Positions 50,844 to 62,375 of a stretch of 64,000 nt of DNA are shown here, one piece after another (the first letter of the stretch is position 1; every line of letters begins with the position of its first letter). The DNA is from Macrococcus carouselicus (GTDB lineage Bacteria > Bacillota > Bacilli > Staphylococcales > Staphylococcaceae): assembly GCF_004359515.1 (NCBI RefSeq), contig NZ_SCWD01000003.1, forward strand, positions 62,001-126,000, in the 5' to 3' direction. The notes beneath the pieces are model-generated. The model saw only the letters and a list, made by a program, of their open reading frames with translations. It ran no database searches and was not told the DNA's origin. The position numbers and the translations under genes are program-made.

Positions 50844-52269
50844 GTACTTTATCTTTTCCGAGCAGTTCCATTGTATTCGGAAGCTCCGGTCCATGTGTCT
50901 GTCCTGATACAACGACACGAATCGGCATGAATAAGTTTTTACCCTTGATGCCCGTTTCCTTCTGTACTGCTTTGATCGCCGCTTTAATCGAAACTGCGTC
51001 AAAGGTCTCAAGTTCGCTCAGTTTAGCTTTTAAGGTACGCATCAGTTCGGGCACCTGTTCACCGTTCACAACTTCTGTCGCTTCTTCACTCAGCTGCAGT
51101 TCATCCTTGAAGAATAGTTCTGATAGTTCAACAATTTCGCCTGCATAGCTCATCTGCTGCTGGTAAAGTTCAACCAGACTCTTCGCCCACTGCAGTTCTT
51201 CATCAGACGGGTTCTCAGAAACCAGGTCCGCTTGCTTCATATGCGGCAATGTCATGTCAAAGACAGTATCTAAATCTTTTTCTTTCATGTACTGATTGTT
51301 GATCCATGCCAGTTTCACTTTATCGAAGAAGGCAGGCGACTTGCTCAGACGTTTTTCGTCGAACATCTCGATGAACTGTTCCTTAGAGAAGATCTCATCT
51401 TCGCCGACGGGTGACCAGCCGAGCAGACCGATGAAGTTGAAAAGTGCTTCCGGTAAGTAACCCAGGTCATGATACTGCTCGATGAACTGGATAATTGAAC
51501 CATCACGTTTTGAAAGTTTCTTGCGGTCTTCATTGACGATTAATGTCATATGGCCGAATGTCGGAATCTCATAACCCAGCGCTTCGTAGATCATCATCTG
51601 CTTCGGTGTGTTTGAAATATGGTCATCACCGCGGATAACGTGAGAGATTTTCATGAAGTGGTCATCAATCGTGACCGCAAAGTTATAAGTCGGAATCCCG
51701 TCTTTTTTAACGATAACCCAGTCACCGATGCCATCAGATTCAAATGATACTTCGCCTTTGACCATATCATTGAATGAATAGGTTTTACCTTTTGGCACCC
51801 GGAAACGGATACTTGGTTCGCGTCCTTCAGCCAGAAAGGCCTCTTCCTGCTCTTTCGTTAAATGCGCATGCTGACCGCCGTAACGAGGCATCTCACCGCG
51901 CGCCTGCTGTTCCTCACGCTCTGCTTCAAGTTCTTCTGATGTCATATAGCAGCGGTAGGCCTTATCTTCAGCGAGCAACTGCTCAACAATCGGATTGTAG
52001 ATATCAGCACGTTCAGATTGACGGTAAGGACCGTAACCGCCGTCTTTATCTACTGATTCGTCCCATTCAAGACCAAGCCATTTTAAGTAACGCAGCTGAG
52101 ACTCCTCTCCACCTTCAACGTTGCGCGCTGTATCTGTATCCTCAATACGAACGATGAAATCACCCTGATAGTGTTTCGCAAACAAATAGTTGAATAATGC
52201 CGTACGGGCATTCCCGATATGCAGGAATCCAGTTGGAGATGGTGCATATCTTACTCTTACCTTATCCAT
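50815..52269 (-). CDS. gltX: Glutamyl-tRNA synthetase
   Basis: 484 residues, class Ib. HIGH-type FLHIGNAR and KMSKS-type KLSKRDGS. It charges tRNA-Glu and probably tRNA-Gln in organisms with GatCAB. The ATG at 52269 follows GGAGTG; the GTG three codons earlier is part of that binding site. 484 is the staphylococcal length. Confidence 0.97.
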   Translation of the reverse strand: MDKVRVRYAPSPTGFLHIGNARTALFNYLFAKHYQGDFIVRIEDTDTARNVEGGEESQLRYLKWLGLEWDESVDKDGGYGPYRQSERADIYNPIVEQLLAEDKAYRCYMTSEELEAEREEQQARGEMPRYGGQHAHLTKEQEEAFLAEGREPSIRFRVPKGKTYSFNDMVKGEVSFESDGIGDWVIVKKDGIPTYNFAVTIDDHFMKISHVIRGDDHISNTPKQMMIYEALGYEIPTFGHMTLIVNEDRKKLSKRDGSIIQFIEQYHDLGYLPEALFNFIGLLGWSPVGEDEIFSKEQFIEMFDEKRLSKSPAFFDKVKLAWINNQYMKEKDLDTVFDMTLPHMKQADLVSENPSDEELQWAKSLVELYQQQMSYAGEIVELSELFFKDELQLSEEATEVVNGEQVPELMRTLKAKLSELETFDAVSIKAAIKAVQKETGIKGKNLFMPIRVVVSGQTHGPELPNTMELLGKDKVLERLEPYTV

Positions 52270-52283
52270 TTTTGTCACTCCAA

Positions 52284-52763
52284 TTAATTAGTTTGATTCA
52301 ATAATACCACAGCCTGGGCGGCAATTCCCTCTTCTCTGCCCAGGTAACCCATCTTCTCATTCGTCGTTGCCTTGATATTGATCTGATCAATATCTACTTC
52401 AAGCAGGTCGGCGATTATCTGTCGCATCGTATCAATATGCGGCCGGAATTTCGGTTTCTCCGCGATGATAGTGGCATCCACATTACCAATTACATAGCCT
52501 TTACCTTTGACCGACTGATAGGATTCAGTCAGCAGAACTTTGGAGTCTGCACCTTTAAATGCCATATCCGTGTCAGGAAATAATTTGCCGATATCACCGA
52601 GCGCTGCTGCACCGAGCATCGCATCTGTCAGCGCATGTAGCAGTACGTCTGCATCACTATGGCCGAGCAGTCCTGTGCGATGAGGAATCTCGAAGCCACC
52701 GATAATAAGCTTTCGCCCTTCAACTAATTGATGGACATCATAACCAAATCCAATTCTGAACAT
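52284..52763 (-). CDS. ispF: 2-C-methyl-D-erythritol 2,4-cyclodiphosphate synthase IspF
   Basis: 159 residues. [10 protein letters not shown] carries the zinc ligands Asp and His; [22 protein letters not shown] is the family signature. Fifth step of the non-mevalonate (MEP) route to isoprenoids. An ATG three bases upstream is equally possible. Coupled to ispD (overlap). Confidence 0.96.
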   Translation of the reverse strand: MFRIGFGYDVHQLVEGRKLIIGGFEIPHRTGLLGHSDADVLLHALTDAMLGAAALGDIGKLFPDTDMAFKGADSKVLLTESYQSVKGKGYVIGNVDATIIAEKPKFRPHIDTMRQIIADLLEVDIDQINIKATTNEKMGYLGREEGIAAQAVVLLNQTN

Positions 52764-53437
52764 CATATCCCTCTTTTCTTCATGATGGCTTCAGCAAAAT
52801 ACAGATCCTCAGGAGTCGTCAGTTTGATATTATCATAATCGCTGACAACCACTGACACCGGCACACCTAACCGTTCTACGAGCGATGCATCATCTGTCCC
52901 GAGAAAACGGCTTTCTGCTGCCTGCTGATAAGCTTCCAGCAACAATTCATACTTAAAAGCCTGAGGGGTCTGAACCTGCCATAATACATTTCTGTCGGGT
53001 GTATGGTCAATCACCCCATTATTGATAACTTTAATCGTATCTTTAACCGGTACAGCTGCAATAACAGCGTTCTTAGCGCATGCTGCGTCATACAGCTCCG
53101 TCAATGTTTCCTGTGAAACGAATGGTCGTGCTGCATCATGAACCATCACCACTTCACAGGGCGGAATCACTTTAAGTGCATTATAGATGCTGTACTGGCG
53201 CTCACTGCCTCCGATAACGAGACCCTTCACTTTATGAAAACCCTTCAGCAGCTCCGTCAGCAAGGCCACCTCATCCTGTCTTGCTGACAGATAAATAGCC
53301 TGGCAGCTGGCATCTTCATCAAACTTCGACACCGTATGATAGATGACCGGTCTGCCGTCCAGTTCAAGAAAAACCTTGTTTCTGTCGCTGCCCATTCTCT
53401 TCCCTTGTCCGGCGGCCGGAATGATGACTGTATACAT
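52763..53437 (-). CDS. ispD: 2-C-methyl-D-erythritol 4-phosphate cytidylyltransferase IspD
   Basis: 224 residues. CTP-binding [21 protein letters not shown] at the N terminus (split motif AAGxGxRMG), [12 protein letters not shown] and the PVKDTIK block are IspD features. IspD also resembles ribitol-phosphate cytidylyltransferases (TarI), but coupling to ispF favours the MEP pathway. The start overlaps the stop of the upstream gene (TAATG). Confidence 0.93.
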   Translation of the reverse strand: MYTVIIPAAGQGKRMGSDRNKVFLELDGRPVIYHTVSKFDEDASCQAIYLSARQDEVALLTELLKGFHKVKGLVIGGSERQYSIYNALKVIPPCEVVMVHDAARPFVSQETLTELYDAACAKNAVIAAVPVKDTIKVINNGVIDHTPDRNVLWQVQTPQAFKYELLLEAYQQAAESRFLGTDDASLVERLGVPVSVVVSDYDNIKLTTPEDLYFAEAIMKKRGI

Positions 53438-54489
53438 TATTTATCTGCTACTTTCTTCGTAAAAATAATTCGTCCGGATGCTGTCTGCAGAACAGACTGA
53501 ACCTCAACCTGACGTTCCTCACCGACATTCTGTTTCGCGTTGTCCACAACGACCATCGTACCGTCTTCCAGATAACCGACACCCTGATTCTCTTCCTTAC
53601 CTGTTTTTGTGATCAGCAGCTTGAATCGGTCACCCTGCTGGACAACCGGCTTAATGGCTTCTGACAGGTCATTGACATTCAGCACTTTGATTCCCTGCAC
53701 CCGACAGACTTTGTTCAGATTATAATCGGTTGTGATGACACTCGCATTCGACTCACCTGCCATCTTCACGAGCAGCTGGTCTACTTCCCGAACTTCTTTA
53801 TGGCCGGGCACAATCTTGACCGGGTGTCCGGACTGACGCAGCTGCTCTAAAATATCAAGGCCGCGCTGACCTTTGTCGCGTTTCAGACCATCAGTGGAAT
53901 CTGCGATAAGCTGAAGCTCATCCAGTACACCTTGAGGAACAATAAGGGTTCCGTCGATAAACCCGCATTTCACGATTTCAAGAATACGACCATCAATAAT
54001 AGCTGATGTATCGAGCAGCTTGGCTGCATCATTCACTTTTCGCGTCTTCCCCTGAAAACGTTCAGGCAATAGATTCAATATCTCCTCACGCTTTTTGAGA
54101 CCGACCTGAAAGCCCAGATAGCCGAGTATAACCGCTAATGCAACCGGGATGATATTGCGTAACAGAGAAAACCCGATTGACACAAGAATGAGGCTGATCA
54201 TCGAAGCAATCGCCAGTCCGACCATCATACCAAGGGTGGCAAAGCTGATCTCCATGAAGTTTCTTTTCAGAATCAGCCCTTCACTTTTTTCAATCATCGC
54301 GACCACTTTATCAATCAACCAGTAAAATAACAATATAAAGACAATAATACCGATAATGCCGTCTACATAAGTGTTCATCAGTAAAGAAGGTACCTTAACA
54401 TTGAACAGACGAATGATTTCCGGCACAAGAAAAATTCCAAGTGATGCACCTATAATAATAAAAACAAGTGTCACTAATCGTTTTAACAT
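53437..54489 (-). CDS. PIN/TRAM domain membrane protein (YacL-like)
   Basis: 350 residues. Four N-terminal hydrophobic helices, a PIN nuclease-like domain (LLDTSAIIDGRILEIVKCG, TTDYNLNKV) and a C-terminal TRAM RNA-binding domain (NQGVGYLEDGTMVVVDNA). Family role is not well defined; probably RNA cleavage at the membrane. It lies between radA and ispD. AGGTG precedes the start. Confidence 0.9.
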   Translation of the reverse strand: MLKRLVTLVFIIIGASLGIFLVPEIIRLFNVKVPSLLMNTYVDGIIGIIVFILLFYWLIDKVVAMIEKSEGLILKRNFMEISFATLGMMVGLAIASMISLILVSIGFSLLRNIIPVALAVILGYLGFQVGLKKREEILNLLPERFQGKTRKVNDAAKLLDTSAIIDGRILEIVKCGFIDGTLIVPQGVLDELQLIADSTDGLKRDKGQRGLDILEQLRQSGHPVKIVPGHKEVREVDQLLVKMAGESNASVITTDYNLNKVCRVQGIKVLNVNDLSEAIKPVVQQGDRFKLLITKTGKEENQGVGYLEDGTMVVVDNAKQNVGEERQVEVQSVLQTASGRIIFTKKVADK

Positions 54490-54503
54490 TGTTTCACCTC
54501 CAT

Positions 54504-55871
54504 CTAATTAAAAGCAATTCTGATTGCTTCTGCAATATTACTTATACCCATAATTTCAATGTTCGGCGGAAATTCCCAGCCACCGATATTATTTTTCGGG
54601 ATAATCACTCTTTTAAAGCCCAGCTTTGCTGCTTCCTGTACCCGCTGTTCGATACGTGCAACCCGTCTGACTTCGCCTGTCAGTCCTACTTCGCCGATAT
54701 AACAGTCATCACCCCGTGTCGCTTTATCACTGAAGCTGGATGCGATGCTGATGACGATACTTAAATCGACTGCCGGTTCATCTAGTTTGACGCCACCTGC
54801 AACCTTTATATAAGCGTCCTGCTGCTGCAGAAGTAATCCCTGTTTCTTTTCAAGAACCGCCATGAGCAGGCTCAGACGGTTCTGATCGATACCGGTCGAT
54901 GTTCGGCGTGGATTATGGAAAGAAGTCGGGGTTACGAGTGCCTGCACTTCGACAAGCAACGGCCTCGTTCCTTCCATCGTGGCAACGATGGTCGACCCTG
55001 CTACATTCTTTGTCCGCTCTTCCAGAAACATCTCTGATGGATTGAGTACTTCCTGCAGACCGGTCTGACGCATCTCAAAGATACCCATCTCATTTGTAGA
55101 ACCGAAACGATTTTTGACAGCCCGCAGAATACGATAACTATGATGCGTATCGCCCTCGAAATAAAGAACAGTATCGACCATATGTTCAAGAAGACGTGGT
55201 CCTGCAATCTGACCTTCCTTTGTCACATGCCCAACGATAAATGTTGCAATGTTCATGGATTTCGCCATACGAAGAAGTTCCTGTGTACATTCACGTACTT
55301 GTGAGACTGAGCCAGGAGCAGATGTCACTTCCGGATGGAATATCGTTTGAATGGAGTCGATGACCAGAAACCTCGGTTCAATCTTCTTCACTGTTTCGTG
55401 GATGATCTGCAGATTGGTTTCAGCATAGACACTCAGTTCACCTGCATCTTCACTGAGACGATCAGCCCGCAGCTTAGTCTGTCTGACGGACTCCTCACCG
55501 GAGATATAGAGAACGTTATCATGTTGAGACAGTAATGCGCATACCTGCAGTAACAATGTGGATTTACCGATACCTGGATCTCCTCCGATAAGAATAAGAG
55601 AACCAGGCACGATGCCGCCGCCGAGTACGCGGTCAAATTCCTTGATGTATGTAGTGGCACGAGGCGTCGTTTCTTTCGTTACATTTTTCAGTTTTTCTAC
55701 TTTCTGATTGGACGAAGACGTATCAGTGATAGCGGTCTTCGGTCCTTTAGCTTTATGTTCAATGACTTCTTCCATCTGGTTCCACGCACCGCAGTTTGGA
55801 CATTTGCCCATCCATTTCGGCGACTGATAACCACAAGCCATACATTCAAATGTCACTTTCGTTTTTGCCAA
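54504..55871 (-). CDS. radA: DNA repair protein RadA
   Basis: 455 residues from TTG. N-terminal zinc finger with [19 protein letters not shown], Walker [13 protein letters not shown], the KNRFGSTNE motif and a C-terminal Lon-protease-like domain. A branch-migration helicase in recombination. GGAGG precedes the TTG. Confidence 0.97.
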   Translation of the reverse strand: MAKTKVTFECMACGYQSPKWMGKCPNCGAWNQMEEVIEHKAKGPKTAITDTSSSNQKVEKLKNVTKETTPRATTYIKEFDRVLGGGIVPGSLILIGGDPGIGKSTLLLQVCALLSQHDNVLYISGEESVRQTKLRADRLSEDAGELSVYAETNLQIIHETVKKIEPRFLVIDSIQTIFHPEVTSAPGSVSQVRECTQELLRMAKSMNIATFIVGHVTKEGQIAGPRLLEHMVDTVLYFEGDTHHSYRILRAVKNRFGSTNEMGIFEMRQTGLQEVLNPSEMFLEERTKNVAGSTIVATMEGTRPLLVEVQALVTPTSFHNPRRTSTGIDQNRLSLLMAVLEKKQGLLLQQQDAYIKVAGGVKLDEPAVDLSIVISIASSFSDKATRGDDCYIGEVGLTGEVRRVARIEQRVQEAAKLGFKRVIIPKNNIGGWEFPPNIEIMGISNIAEAIRIAFN

Positions 55872-55929
55872 TGGATTTCCTCCCGTTTCTTTATCCTCTC
55901 ATTTTAAACTCTTTTGGCCGTCAATACAA

Positions 55930-55966
55930 TTAAACCCCTGATACTATTAGCATCAGGGGTTTAAAA
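55930..55966 (-). terminator. Terminator of the ctsR-clpC operon
   Basis: Stem TTAAACCCCTGAT / ATCAGGGGTTTAA with a nine-base loop and short T-rich tail after clpC; separates it from radA. Confidence 0.85.
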
Positions 55967-58402
55967 TTATTCTGCAGCCGGTCTTTCAACTGTCTGAATA
56001 TCAAATTTATCATCGATATAATCGATTTTGACGTCTTGCCCGGCAAGTGTCTGACCTTTCAGAAGTTCCTCAGATAATTTATCCTCAATATTTTTCTGAA
56101 TTGAACGTGCAAGCGGTCGTGCACCGTATTCAGGATCATAACCTTCGTCTGCAATCTTTTCTTTCGCAGCTTCAGTTAATGTGATATGAATATCCTGTTC
56201 TTCAAGTCGTTTCGCAAGACTTGCGACCATGAGTGAGACGATTTCTTTCAGCTGTTCCTTCTCGAGTTTGTGGAAGACAATGATATCATCCACACGGTTC
56301 AGGAACTCAGGACGGAACTGTTTCTTCAGCTCATCCATCATCGTTTTACGGACAGTCTCGTAATCAGGACCTGTTGTACTGGCTCCGAACCCGACAAATT
56401 TATTATCTTTCAGCTCCTGAGCCCCGACGTTAGAAGTCATGATGATGACCGTATTACGGAAGTCGACTGTACGACCCTGCGCGTCTGTCAGACGACCGTC
56501 ATCCAGTACTTGGAGCAGCATGTTGAAGACGTCAGGATGCGCTTTTTCGATCTCATCGAAGAGAATGACTGAGTAAGGTTTACGACGGACTTTCTCAGTT
56601 AACTGTCCGCCTTCATCGAAGCCGACGTAACCCGGAGGAGAACCGACAAGACGTGACACACTATGTTTTTCCATGAATTCACTCATGTCAACCCGGATCA
56701 TCGCATCTTCTTCTCCGAACATTGCTTCTGCCAGTGCTTTCGCAAGCTCAGTCTTACCGACACCTGTAGGTCCAAGGAAGATAAAGCTGCCGATCGGACG
56801 TTTTGGATCTTTTAGACCCGCACGCGCACGACGCACTGCTTTAGAGATAGATTCAACGGCATCCTGCTGACCGATCACGCGGTCATGCAGGATTTCTTCG
56901 AGATTCAGTAATTTTGCAGATTCAGTCTCAGCAATCTTATTGATCGGAATACCTGTCCATTGTGCGACCACCTGTGCGATATCATCTTCAGTAACCGCAG
57001 ATTCAGACTGACCTTGATCTTTCTTCCATTCTTTCTTCGTCTCATCCAGCTGTTTTTCAAGTTTGGACTGGCGGTCACGAAGTGCTGCTGCCTGTTCAAA
57101 TTCCTGTGAATGAACGGCTGCGTCTTTTTCTTTTTTGATCTGTTCCAGCTCAGCCTCCATCTCTTTTAAACTCGGGGGTGTTGTATGATTTCTGAGACGG
57201 ACTTTAGAACCCGCTTCATCAATCAGATCAATCGCTTTATCCGGCAGGAAACGGTCTGAGATATAGCGGTCACTCATCTTCACTGCTGCAACCAGTGCCG
57301 CGTCAGTGATCTTGATGCGGTGATGCGCTTCGTAGCGGTCACGAAGCCCTTTTAAGATTTCAATCGCATCCTCTACGTTCGGCTCATTGACGGTGACCGG
57401 CTGGAAGCGACGTTCCAGTGCTGCATCTTTTTCGATATACTTACGGTACTCTTCAAGCGTCGTCGCCCCGATACATTGCAGTTCGCCGCGTGCAAGTGCA
57501 GGTTTCAGTATATTCGAAGCATCAATCGCACCTTCAGCTCCACCTGCACCGATCAATGTGTGCAGCTCATCGATGAACAGGATGATATTGCCTGCCTGAT
57601 GGATTTCATCCATAACTTTTTTCAGGCGTTCCTCAAATTCACCGCGGTATTTCGTACCCGCGACGACTGTACCCATATCAAGGCTCATCACACGCTTGTC
57701 TTTCAGCGTCTCCGGTACTTCATTATTAACGATGGCTTGCGCCAGACCTTCAACGATAGCAGTTTTACCGACTCCGGGTTCACCGATCAGAACCGGGTTG
57801 TTCTTCGTACGACGGCTCAGTACCTCAATCACACGGATGATTTCCTGGCTGCGCCCGATAACAGGATCAAGTGTCCCTTCTTTAGCGATGACCGTTAAGT
57901 CACGTGCTAACCCATCAAGTGTCGGTGTCCCTTGTGCTTTAGAGCCTTGTGCATTTTTTGCGCTCATTTCAGGACTGCCGAGTAATTTAACGACTTGTGC
58001 ACGCGCTTTTGTGATATTCAAATCAAGATTCGCTAACACACGTGCTGCGACCCCTTCATTTTCACGGATCAGACCAAGCAGAATGTGCTCTGTCCCGACG
58101 AATGAATGATTCAGACGTCTCGCTTCATCGAGTGATAGCTCGATGACTTTCTTTGCTCTCGGTGTGTACTGGATAGTACCGCCAAGACCTGTACCGTGAC
58201 CAATCAGCTGTTCAACTTCATTGATGATTTTTTCTTCAGTGATATCGAATTCAGCAAGCACTTTCGCAGCGATTCCTTCCGGCTCTTTCACAAGACCGAG
58301 CAGCAGATGCTCTGTTCCGATATTGTTATGCTGCAGACGGATTGCTTCTTCCTGGGCATGTGCCAATACGCGCTGAGCACGTTCAGTTAATTTTCCAAAC
58401 AT
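55967..58402 (-). CDS. clpC: AAA+ ATPase ClpC
   Basis: 811 residues. Double Clp N repeat at the N terminus, first AAA module (GEPGVGKT), coiled-coil middle with a UVR-like stretch ([19 protein letters not shown]), second AAA module (GPTGVGKT). KFVGFGAS carries the VGFG loop that docks to ClpP. It unfolds proteins, including arginine-phosphorylated ones marked by McsB. GGAGG precedes the start. Confidence 0.98.
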   Translation of the reverse strand: MFGKLTERAQRVLAHAQEEAIRLQHNNIGTEHLLLGLVKEPEGIAAKVLAEFDITEEKIINEVEQLIGHGTGLGGTIQYTPRAKKVIELSLDEARRLNHSFVGTEHILLGLIRENEGVAARVLANLDLNITKARAQVVKLLGSPEMSAKNAQGSKAQGTPTLDGLARDLTVIAKEGTLDPVIGRSQEIIRVIEVLSRRTKNNPVLIGEPGVGKTAIVEGLAQAIVNNEVPETLKDKRVMSLDMGTVVAGTKYRGEFEERLKKVMDEIHQAGNIILFIDELHTLIGAGGAEGAIDASNILKPALARGELQCIGATTLEEYRKYIEKDAALERRFQPVTVNEPNVEDAIEILKGLRDRYEAHHRIKITDAALVAAVKMSDRYISDRFLPDKAIDLIDEAGSKVRLRNHTTPPSLKEMEAELEQIKKEKDAAVHSQEFEQAAALRDRQSKLEKQLDETKKEWKKDQGQSESAVTEDDIAQVVAQWTGIPINKIAETESAKLLNLEEILHDRVIGQQDAVESISKAVRRARAGLKDPKRPIGSFIFLGPTGVGKTELAKALAEAMFGEEDAMIRVDMSEFMEKHSVSRLVGSPPGYVGFDEGGQLTEKVRRKPYSVILFDEIEKAHPDVFNMLLQVLDDGRLTDAQGRTVDFRNTVIIMTSNVGAQELKDNKFVGFGASTTGPDYETVRKTMMDELKKQFRPEFLNRVDDIIVFHKLEKEQLKEIVSLMVASLAKRLEEQDIHITLTEAAKEKIADEGYDPEYGARPLARSIQKNIEDKLSEELLKGQTLAGQDVKIDYIDDKFDIQTVERPAAE

Positions 58403-58416
58403 AATATTTCCTCCTT

Positions 58417-59421
58417 TTATAGATGTTCCCTTAATATCTTCGCTCTTTTTTCATTGATAGATAACGTCTCATTGATTGTATTCAGGAACGGCGGCTGAAT
58501 AGCCACCATCAGCTCATTAAATCTGAAAGGCTGAGAGGGAATGATCCCCATATCGATACCCATTTTCACTTCACTTAGTCGTAAACTGGCTTCTTCTGCA
58601 CTGATAAGTCGGGCGTATTTCAGAATACCGAGACTCCGGTTGATCCGGTCAACTGTTTCAATGTAATCATAATCCAGCAGACGCTGACGCATGCCTTCCT
58701 CTTCAGTAATAATCTGTTCAACAATCTGCTTCAGATCATTGATAATCGCTTCCTCGCTCTTGCCGAGCGTCAGCTGATTCGACACCTGGTAAATATGACC
58801 GAGACCTTGGCTCCCTTCACCATAAATCCCTCGAATCGTATAGCCGAAGCGATTGATAGCCTGCGCGATGCGTCCCATTCTTTTCATGATGGAAAGGCCG
58901 GGCAGATGCAGCATCACGCTCGCTCTGAGTCCTGTCCCGATATTCGTCGGACATGTCGTCAAATAGCCCAATGTTTCATCAAAAGAAACTGTCAGCTTCT
59001 TATCAAGCAGCTGATCGATTTCTTTCGCCTTTTCATAGAGACGATCAAGCGATAAATCACGACCTAAAACCTGGATACGGATATGATCCTCTTCATTGAT
59101 CATAATACTGACAGATTCATCGTCATTTAAAAAGGTTGCGCCTGACTGATGACTGAGCAGTTCCTTACTGACCAGATGCTTGATGACCAACATCTGTCTG
59201 TCGTTCACCTCTAAATCCCTGAGCACAATCGCTTTGAATTGTTCTGACAGAACATCTGATACTTCCTGCAGGACCTTTTCACTTGTTTCATCGTCAGACA
59301 TCAGCGGGTGAACGAAGTTTTCCAGATTGCGGGCAAGACGGATACGCGAGCTTAAAATAATCGGCTGGTCTTCCTGCTGCATCCAGTCACTGAGCTGTAA
59401 ATTCAAATGTTTATCCAGCAT
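58417..59421 (-). CDS. mcsB: Protein arginine kinase McsB
   Basis: 334 residues, phosphagen-kinase fold. [38 protein letters not shown] and the RGIYGEGS loop are typical. It phosphorylates arginines to mark proteins for ClpCP and inactivates CtsR. The ATG at 59421 follows AGAGGTGA; the GTG three codons earlier is inside that site. It overlaps mcsA by 11 bases. Confidence 0.96.
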   Translation of the reverse strand: MLDKHLNLQLSDWMQQEDQPIILSSRIRLARNLENFVHPLMSDDETSEKVLQEVSDVLSEQFKAIVLRDLEVNDRQMLVIKHLVSKELLSHQSGATFLNDDESVSIMINEEDHIRIQVLGRDLSLDRLYEKAKEIDQLLDKKLTVSFDETLGYLTTCPTNIGTGLRASVMLHLPGLSIMKRMGRIAQAINRFGYTIRGIYGEGSQGLGHIYQVSNQLTLGKSEEAIINDLKQIVEQIITEEEGMRQRLLDYDYIETVDRINRSLGILKYARLISAEEASLRLSEVKMGIDMGIIPSQPFRFNELMVAIQPPFLNTINETLSINEKRAKILREHL

Positions 59422-59791
59422 CTGATTCACCTCTTTCTTTCAGTGCCTTGATTTCATCCCGGACAATGACTGCTTCTTCAAATGCCTGTTCTTCAACAAG
59501 CTCCTGCAGCTTCACCCCTAGCTCCTCGATGCGTTTCTTACGCTGAATCTTTTCAGCAGATTTAAGCGGTGCCTGTCCTACATGCTTATGGTTGCCTGCC
59601 TGAACCCGCTCAACAATCTGCGGGACATACTCACTGAACGTCGAATAACAGGTATGACAGCCGAATTTACCGATATGCAGGGCTTCTCTTAATGTCAGTC
59701 CACAGTCAGGACACACCGGCTCAGTCTGCTCTTCTCTCAGCAGATGCTTCAGCAGCTGATTCATAGTAAACTCATCATCGTTATATTTCAT
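59411..59791 (-). CDS. mcsA: McsB activator McsA, short form lacking the N-terminal zinc finger
   Basis: 126 residues, against 188 in S. aureus as I recall. One zinc motif remains: CPDC at 27-30 and CHTC near 45-48. The C-terminal UVR domain ([20 protein letters not shown]) is intact. The usual N-terminal CxxC...CxxC finger is missing: the protein begins at the stretch [12 protein letters not shown] that follows that finger in relatives. No upstream in-frame start exists before the ctsR stop. AGAGGTG precedes the ATG by four bases. McsA activates McsB and binds metals, so this loss may affect metal or redox sensing. Confidence 0.88.
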   Translation of the reverse strand: MKYNDDEFTMNQLLKHLLREEQTEPVCPDCGLTLREALHIGKFGCHTCYSTFSEYVPQIVERVQAGNHKHVGQAPLKSAEKIQRKKRIEELGVKLQELVEEQAFEEAVIVRDEIKALKERGESDAG

Positions 59792-59802
59792 AGAGCACCT
59801 CT

Positions 59803-60261
59803 CTAATGATAGCGAATAACCGTCAGTACACTCTGCAGAATATTCGCCCGGATATAATCTCTGTACGGCACATCCACGTAAAGGATATCACGATGGATGG
59901 TAGCAAGAAGCAGACGCTTCTCCCGGTCTGTGATCAGCTTGTTCTGTGACAACGCCTCTATGACATGCTCCGCTTTCTGCTGACTGACGTGCTGACCGAC
60001 CATCGCACTCAGATGTTCAATAAATGCACCTTGATTATTCGATTCTATTTTAGTGATACGGATATAGCCACCGCCACCCCGTTTACTTTCTATTTCATAG
60101 CCATGTTCGTTCGTAAATCTGGTCTTGATGACATAGTTCAGCTGGGAAGGGACACAGTCAAACTTCTCAGCAATCTTAGACCGTTTGATCTCAACAGTCT
60201 CGCCGCTTTGTTCAAGAAGCTGCTTTAAATACTGTTCAATAATATCAGACATATTTTTCAT
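59803..60261 (-). CDS. ctsR: Transcriptional repressor CtsR
   Basis: 152 residues. N-terminal winged helix-turn-helix (KRSKIAEKFDCVPSQLNYVI, then the Gly-rich wing ESKRGGGGYIRI) and a C-terminal dimer domain. It represses clp genes and is inactivated by heat and McsB. First gene of ctsR-mcsA-mcsB-clpC. GAGGTGA precedes the start. Confidence 0.97.
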   Translation of the reverse strand: MKNMSDIIEQYLKQLLEQSGETVEIKRSKIAEKFDCVPSQLNYVIKTRFTNEHGYEIESKRGGGGYIRITKIESNNQGAFIEHLSAMVGQHVSQQKAEHVIEALSQNKLITDREKRLLLATIHRDILYVDVPYRDYIRANILQSVLTVIRYH

Positions 60262-60274
60262 GACTTCACCTCTT

Positions 60275-60291
60275 TTTGACCATCTTTGACT
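60275..60291 (-). promoter_or_regulatory. CtsR operator
   Basis: Direct heptad repeat AGTCAAA GAT GGTCAAA, matching RGTCAAANANRGTCAAA. It sits just downstream of the -10 box over the transcription start. Confidence 0.93.
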
Positions 60292-60293
60292 TT

Positions 60294-60322
60294 ATTATAA
60301 GGACATTACCGGATGAGTGCAA
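60294..60322 (-). promoter_or_regulatory. Promoter of the ctsR operon
   Basis: -35 TTGCAC (60317-60322), 17-base spacer, perfect -10 TATAAT (60294-60299). Confidence 0.85.
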
Positions 60323-60422
60323 ACAATATGTTCTTCATCCAGACAATATATATCAATCACACAGAAAGTGTAGTATGATAGTCAATGAATGCTTAATATC
60401 GCTAACGAAAGAGAGGAATAAC

Positions 60423-61643
60423 ATGAATTATATTATCGGTATCATCGGTATCATTATTTTCTTACTTCTGGCCTGGCTTGTCAGTTCAGATAAAAAAAAC
60501 GTCCGCTGGCCATATATCGGCCTCATGCTGGTCATTCAGTTCTTACTGGCCTTCCTGTTACTCAAAACACCATGGGGCATCACTTTTGTCGGCTGGCTTG
60601 CGAAAGGCTTCCAGTATCTATTAGGTTATGCAGCGGAAGGGGTTAACTTTGTTTTCCCGAACATGGTGAACTTAAATGATAAAGGCGAGCCGCTGAACAA
60701 CTTCTTCACACAAGTTTTATTGCCTATCACTTTTATCTCAGCCTTGATCGGTATCTTACAGTATTTAAAAATCTTACCGTTCATCATCAAATATCTAGGA
60801 CTTGCCATCTCAAAAATCAATGGCATGGGCAAACTTGAATCTTATAACGCAGTAGCTTCAGCTATTTTAGGTCAATCTGAAGTATTCATTTCACTTAAAA
60901 AACAGCTGCCTTATATTCCTAAACATCGACTTTATACATTGACGGCATCAGCCATGTCTACTGTTTCACTGTCGATTGTCGGTGCTTACTTCTCAATGAT
61001 TAAACCCGAATATGTCGTCACTGCCATTGTGCTGAACTTATTCGGAGGCTTCATCATCGCTTCCATCATTAATCCTTATCGTGTCACTGCTGAAGAGGAG
61101 AACGAAGTCATTATGGCTGACGAAACAGAGAAACAATCCTTCTTCGAGATGCTCGGGGAATACATTCTTGATGGTTTCAAGGTGGCGATTATCGTCGGTG
61201 CGATGCTGGTTGGTTATATCGCTCTGATTGCCATGTTAAATGGTATTGTTGATGGCATCACACCAGGCAAGATGAACTTCCAGGATATCCTCGGTTTCAT
61301 CTTTGCACCACTCGCATTCCTGACAGGTATCAGCTGGGATGATGCAGTCCGTGCCGGTTCAATTATGGCTACCAAACTTGTTTCAAACGAATTCGTTGCC
61401 ATGCTTGATGTACAGAATATCGTCAAGCATAAAACAGGGGAACTGTCAGAACGTGCAATCGGTATTGTCTCTGTCTTTCTTGTCTCATTTGCGAACTTCT
61501 CATCTATCGGCATCATCGCCGGTGCCATCAAGTCCCTGAACGATAGACAAGGAGATGTCGTTGCCCGTTTCGGTCTTAAATTACTTTACGGTGCCACACT
61601 CGTCTCCTTTATCTCAGCGACAATCGCTGGATTCTTCTTATAA
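60423..61643 (+). CDS. nupC: Concentrative nucleoside transporter NupC
   Basis: 406 residues, CNT family. Conserved [16 protein letters not shown] and the [13 protein letters not shown] motif bind nucleoside and cation. It imports nucleosides with protons or sodium. The ATG at 60423 follows AGAGG; a longer frame from 60276 would run through the ctsR promoter. It may feed the deoxynucleoside kinases found elsewhere in the window. Confidence 0.95.
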   Translation: MNYIIGIIGIIIFLLLAWLVSSDKKNVRWPYIGLMLVIQFLLAFLLLKTPWGITFVGWLAKGFQYLLGYAAEGVNFVFPNMVNLNDKGEPLNNFFTQVLLPITFISALIGILQYLKILPFIIKYLGLAISKINGMGKLESYNAVASAILGQSEVFISLKKQLPYIPKHRLYTLTASAMSTVSLSIVGAYFSMIKPEYVVTAIVLNLFGGFIIASIINPYRVTAEEENEVIMADETEKQSFFEMLGEYILDGFKVAIIVGAMLVGYIALIAMLNGIVDGITPGKMNFQDILGFIFAPLAFLTGISWDDAVRAGSIMATKLVSNEFVAMLDVQNIVKHKTGELSERAIGIVSVFLVSFANFSSIGIIAGAIKSLNDRQGDVVARFGLKLLYGATLVSFISATIAGFFL

Positions 61644-61650
61644 ACAAATA

Positions 61651-61686
61651 AAAGATGGAATGGCTATTAGCCATTCCATTTTTTAT
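61651..61686. terminator. Bidirectional terminator between nupC and lutC
   Basis: Stem TGGAATGGCT / AGCCATTCCA with ATT loop, A-tract and T-tract on the two sides. Confidence 0.93.
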
Positions 61687-62375
61687 TAGTAGTCTTCTAC
61701 TATGATATAGGTCGCTTTGATCGGGCCATGGACGCCGACCACGAGTTTCATCTCGATATCAGCAGAGTTAGACGGCCCTGTGATCATGTTGATACAAGTC
61801 GGAAAGTCCGCATCCTGATTCATGAGGTTCATCTGTTCAGCTGCCTGAGTGAATCTCGGGACAATAGTGGACTTAGGAATAATCGCTACATAGGCAGCAG
61901 GTAGCAGACTGACACTTCTACCTTTCCCTTTGTCAGCATAGAGCACGACTGTAGCACTTTCTGCTAACGTCGCATCGCTGAAGGTGATACCGATATTCGC
62001 CCGTTCTGCGACTTCAATATTCTCTGCACCTTTCGCTTCATCCCAGATAAATGTATCGAAGCGCTTTAAATCAATGCCCAGTTCATCAAAACGTGAATCA
62101 TTCCAGGCAATCACTTCCCCGCCCCCGTAGTTTTCAACAACTTGTGCAAGTGCTGTATTAAGGTCCGCAGCTGTCGTCTGTACCACATCAGTATGGATGT
62201 TCACACTGTGCTGCTTCATCACTTCCACTAATTCATCCTGTGATAAACCGCTCAGTGTCTTATCCTGTGGTCTGAAGTGCCAGTCAGGTTTTGTGACTGA
62301 CGAAGGGACAGGGCGGTTTAAGTGCTGAGTAATATTCTTCAGAAAACGATCTTTGTTATAGATTTTTCCAGTCAT
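61686..62375 (-). CDS. lutC: Lactate utilization protein LutC (LUD domain)
   Basis: 229 residues, LUD/DUF162 domain. VVGVHGPIKATYIIVEDY at the end and TGPSNSADIEMKLV are family features. With LutA and LutB it forms the iron-sulfur L-lactate oxidising system of Bacillus. The start overlaps the lutB stop (TAATG). Confidence 0.93.
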   Translation of the reverse strand: MTGKIYNKDRFLKNITQHLNRPVPSSVTKPDWHFRPQDKTLSGLSQDELVEVMKQHSVNIHTDVVQTTAADLNTALAQVVENYGGGEVIAWNDSRFDELGIDLKRFDTFIWDEAKGAENIEVAERANIGITFSDATLAESATVVLYADKGKGRSVSLLPAAYVAIIPKSTIVPRFTQAAEQMNLMNQDADFPTCINMITGPSNSADIEMKLVVGVHGPIKATYIIVEDY

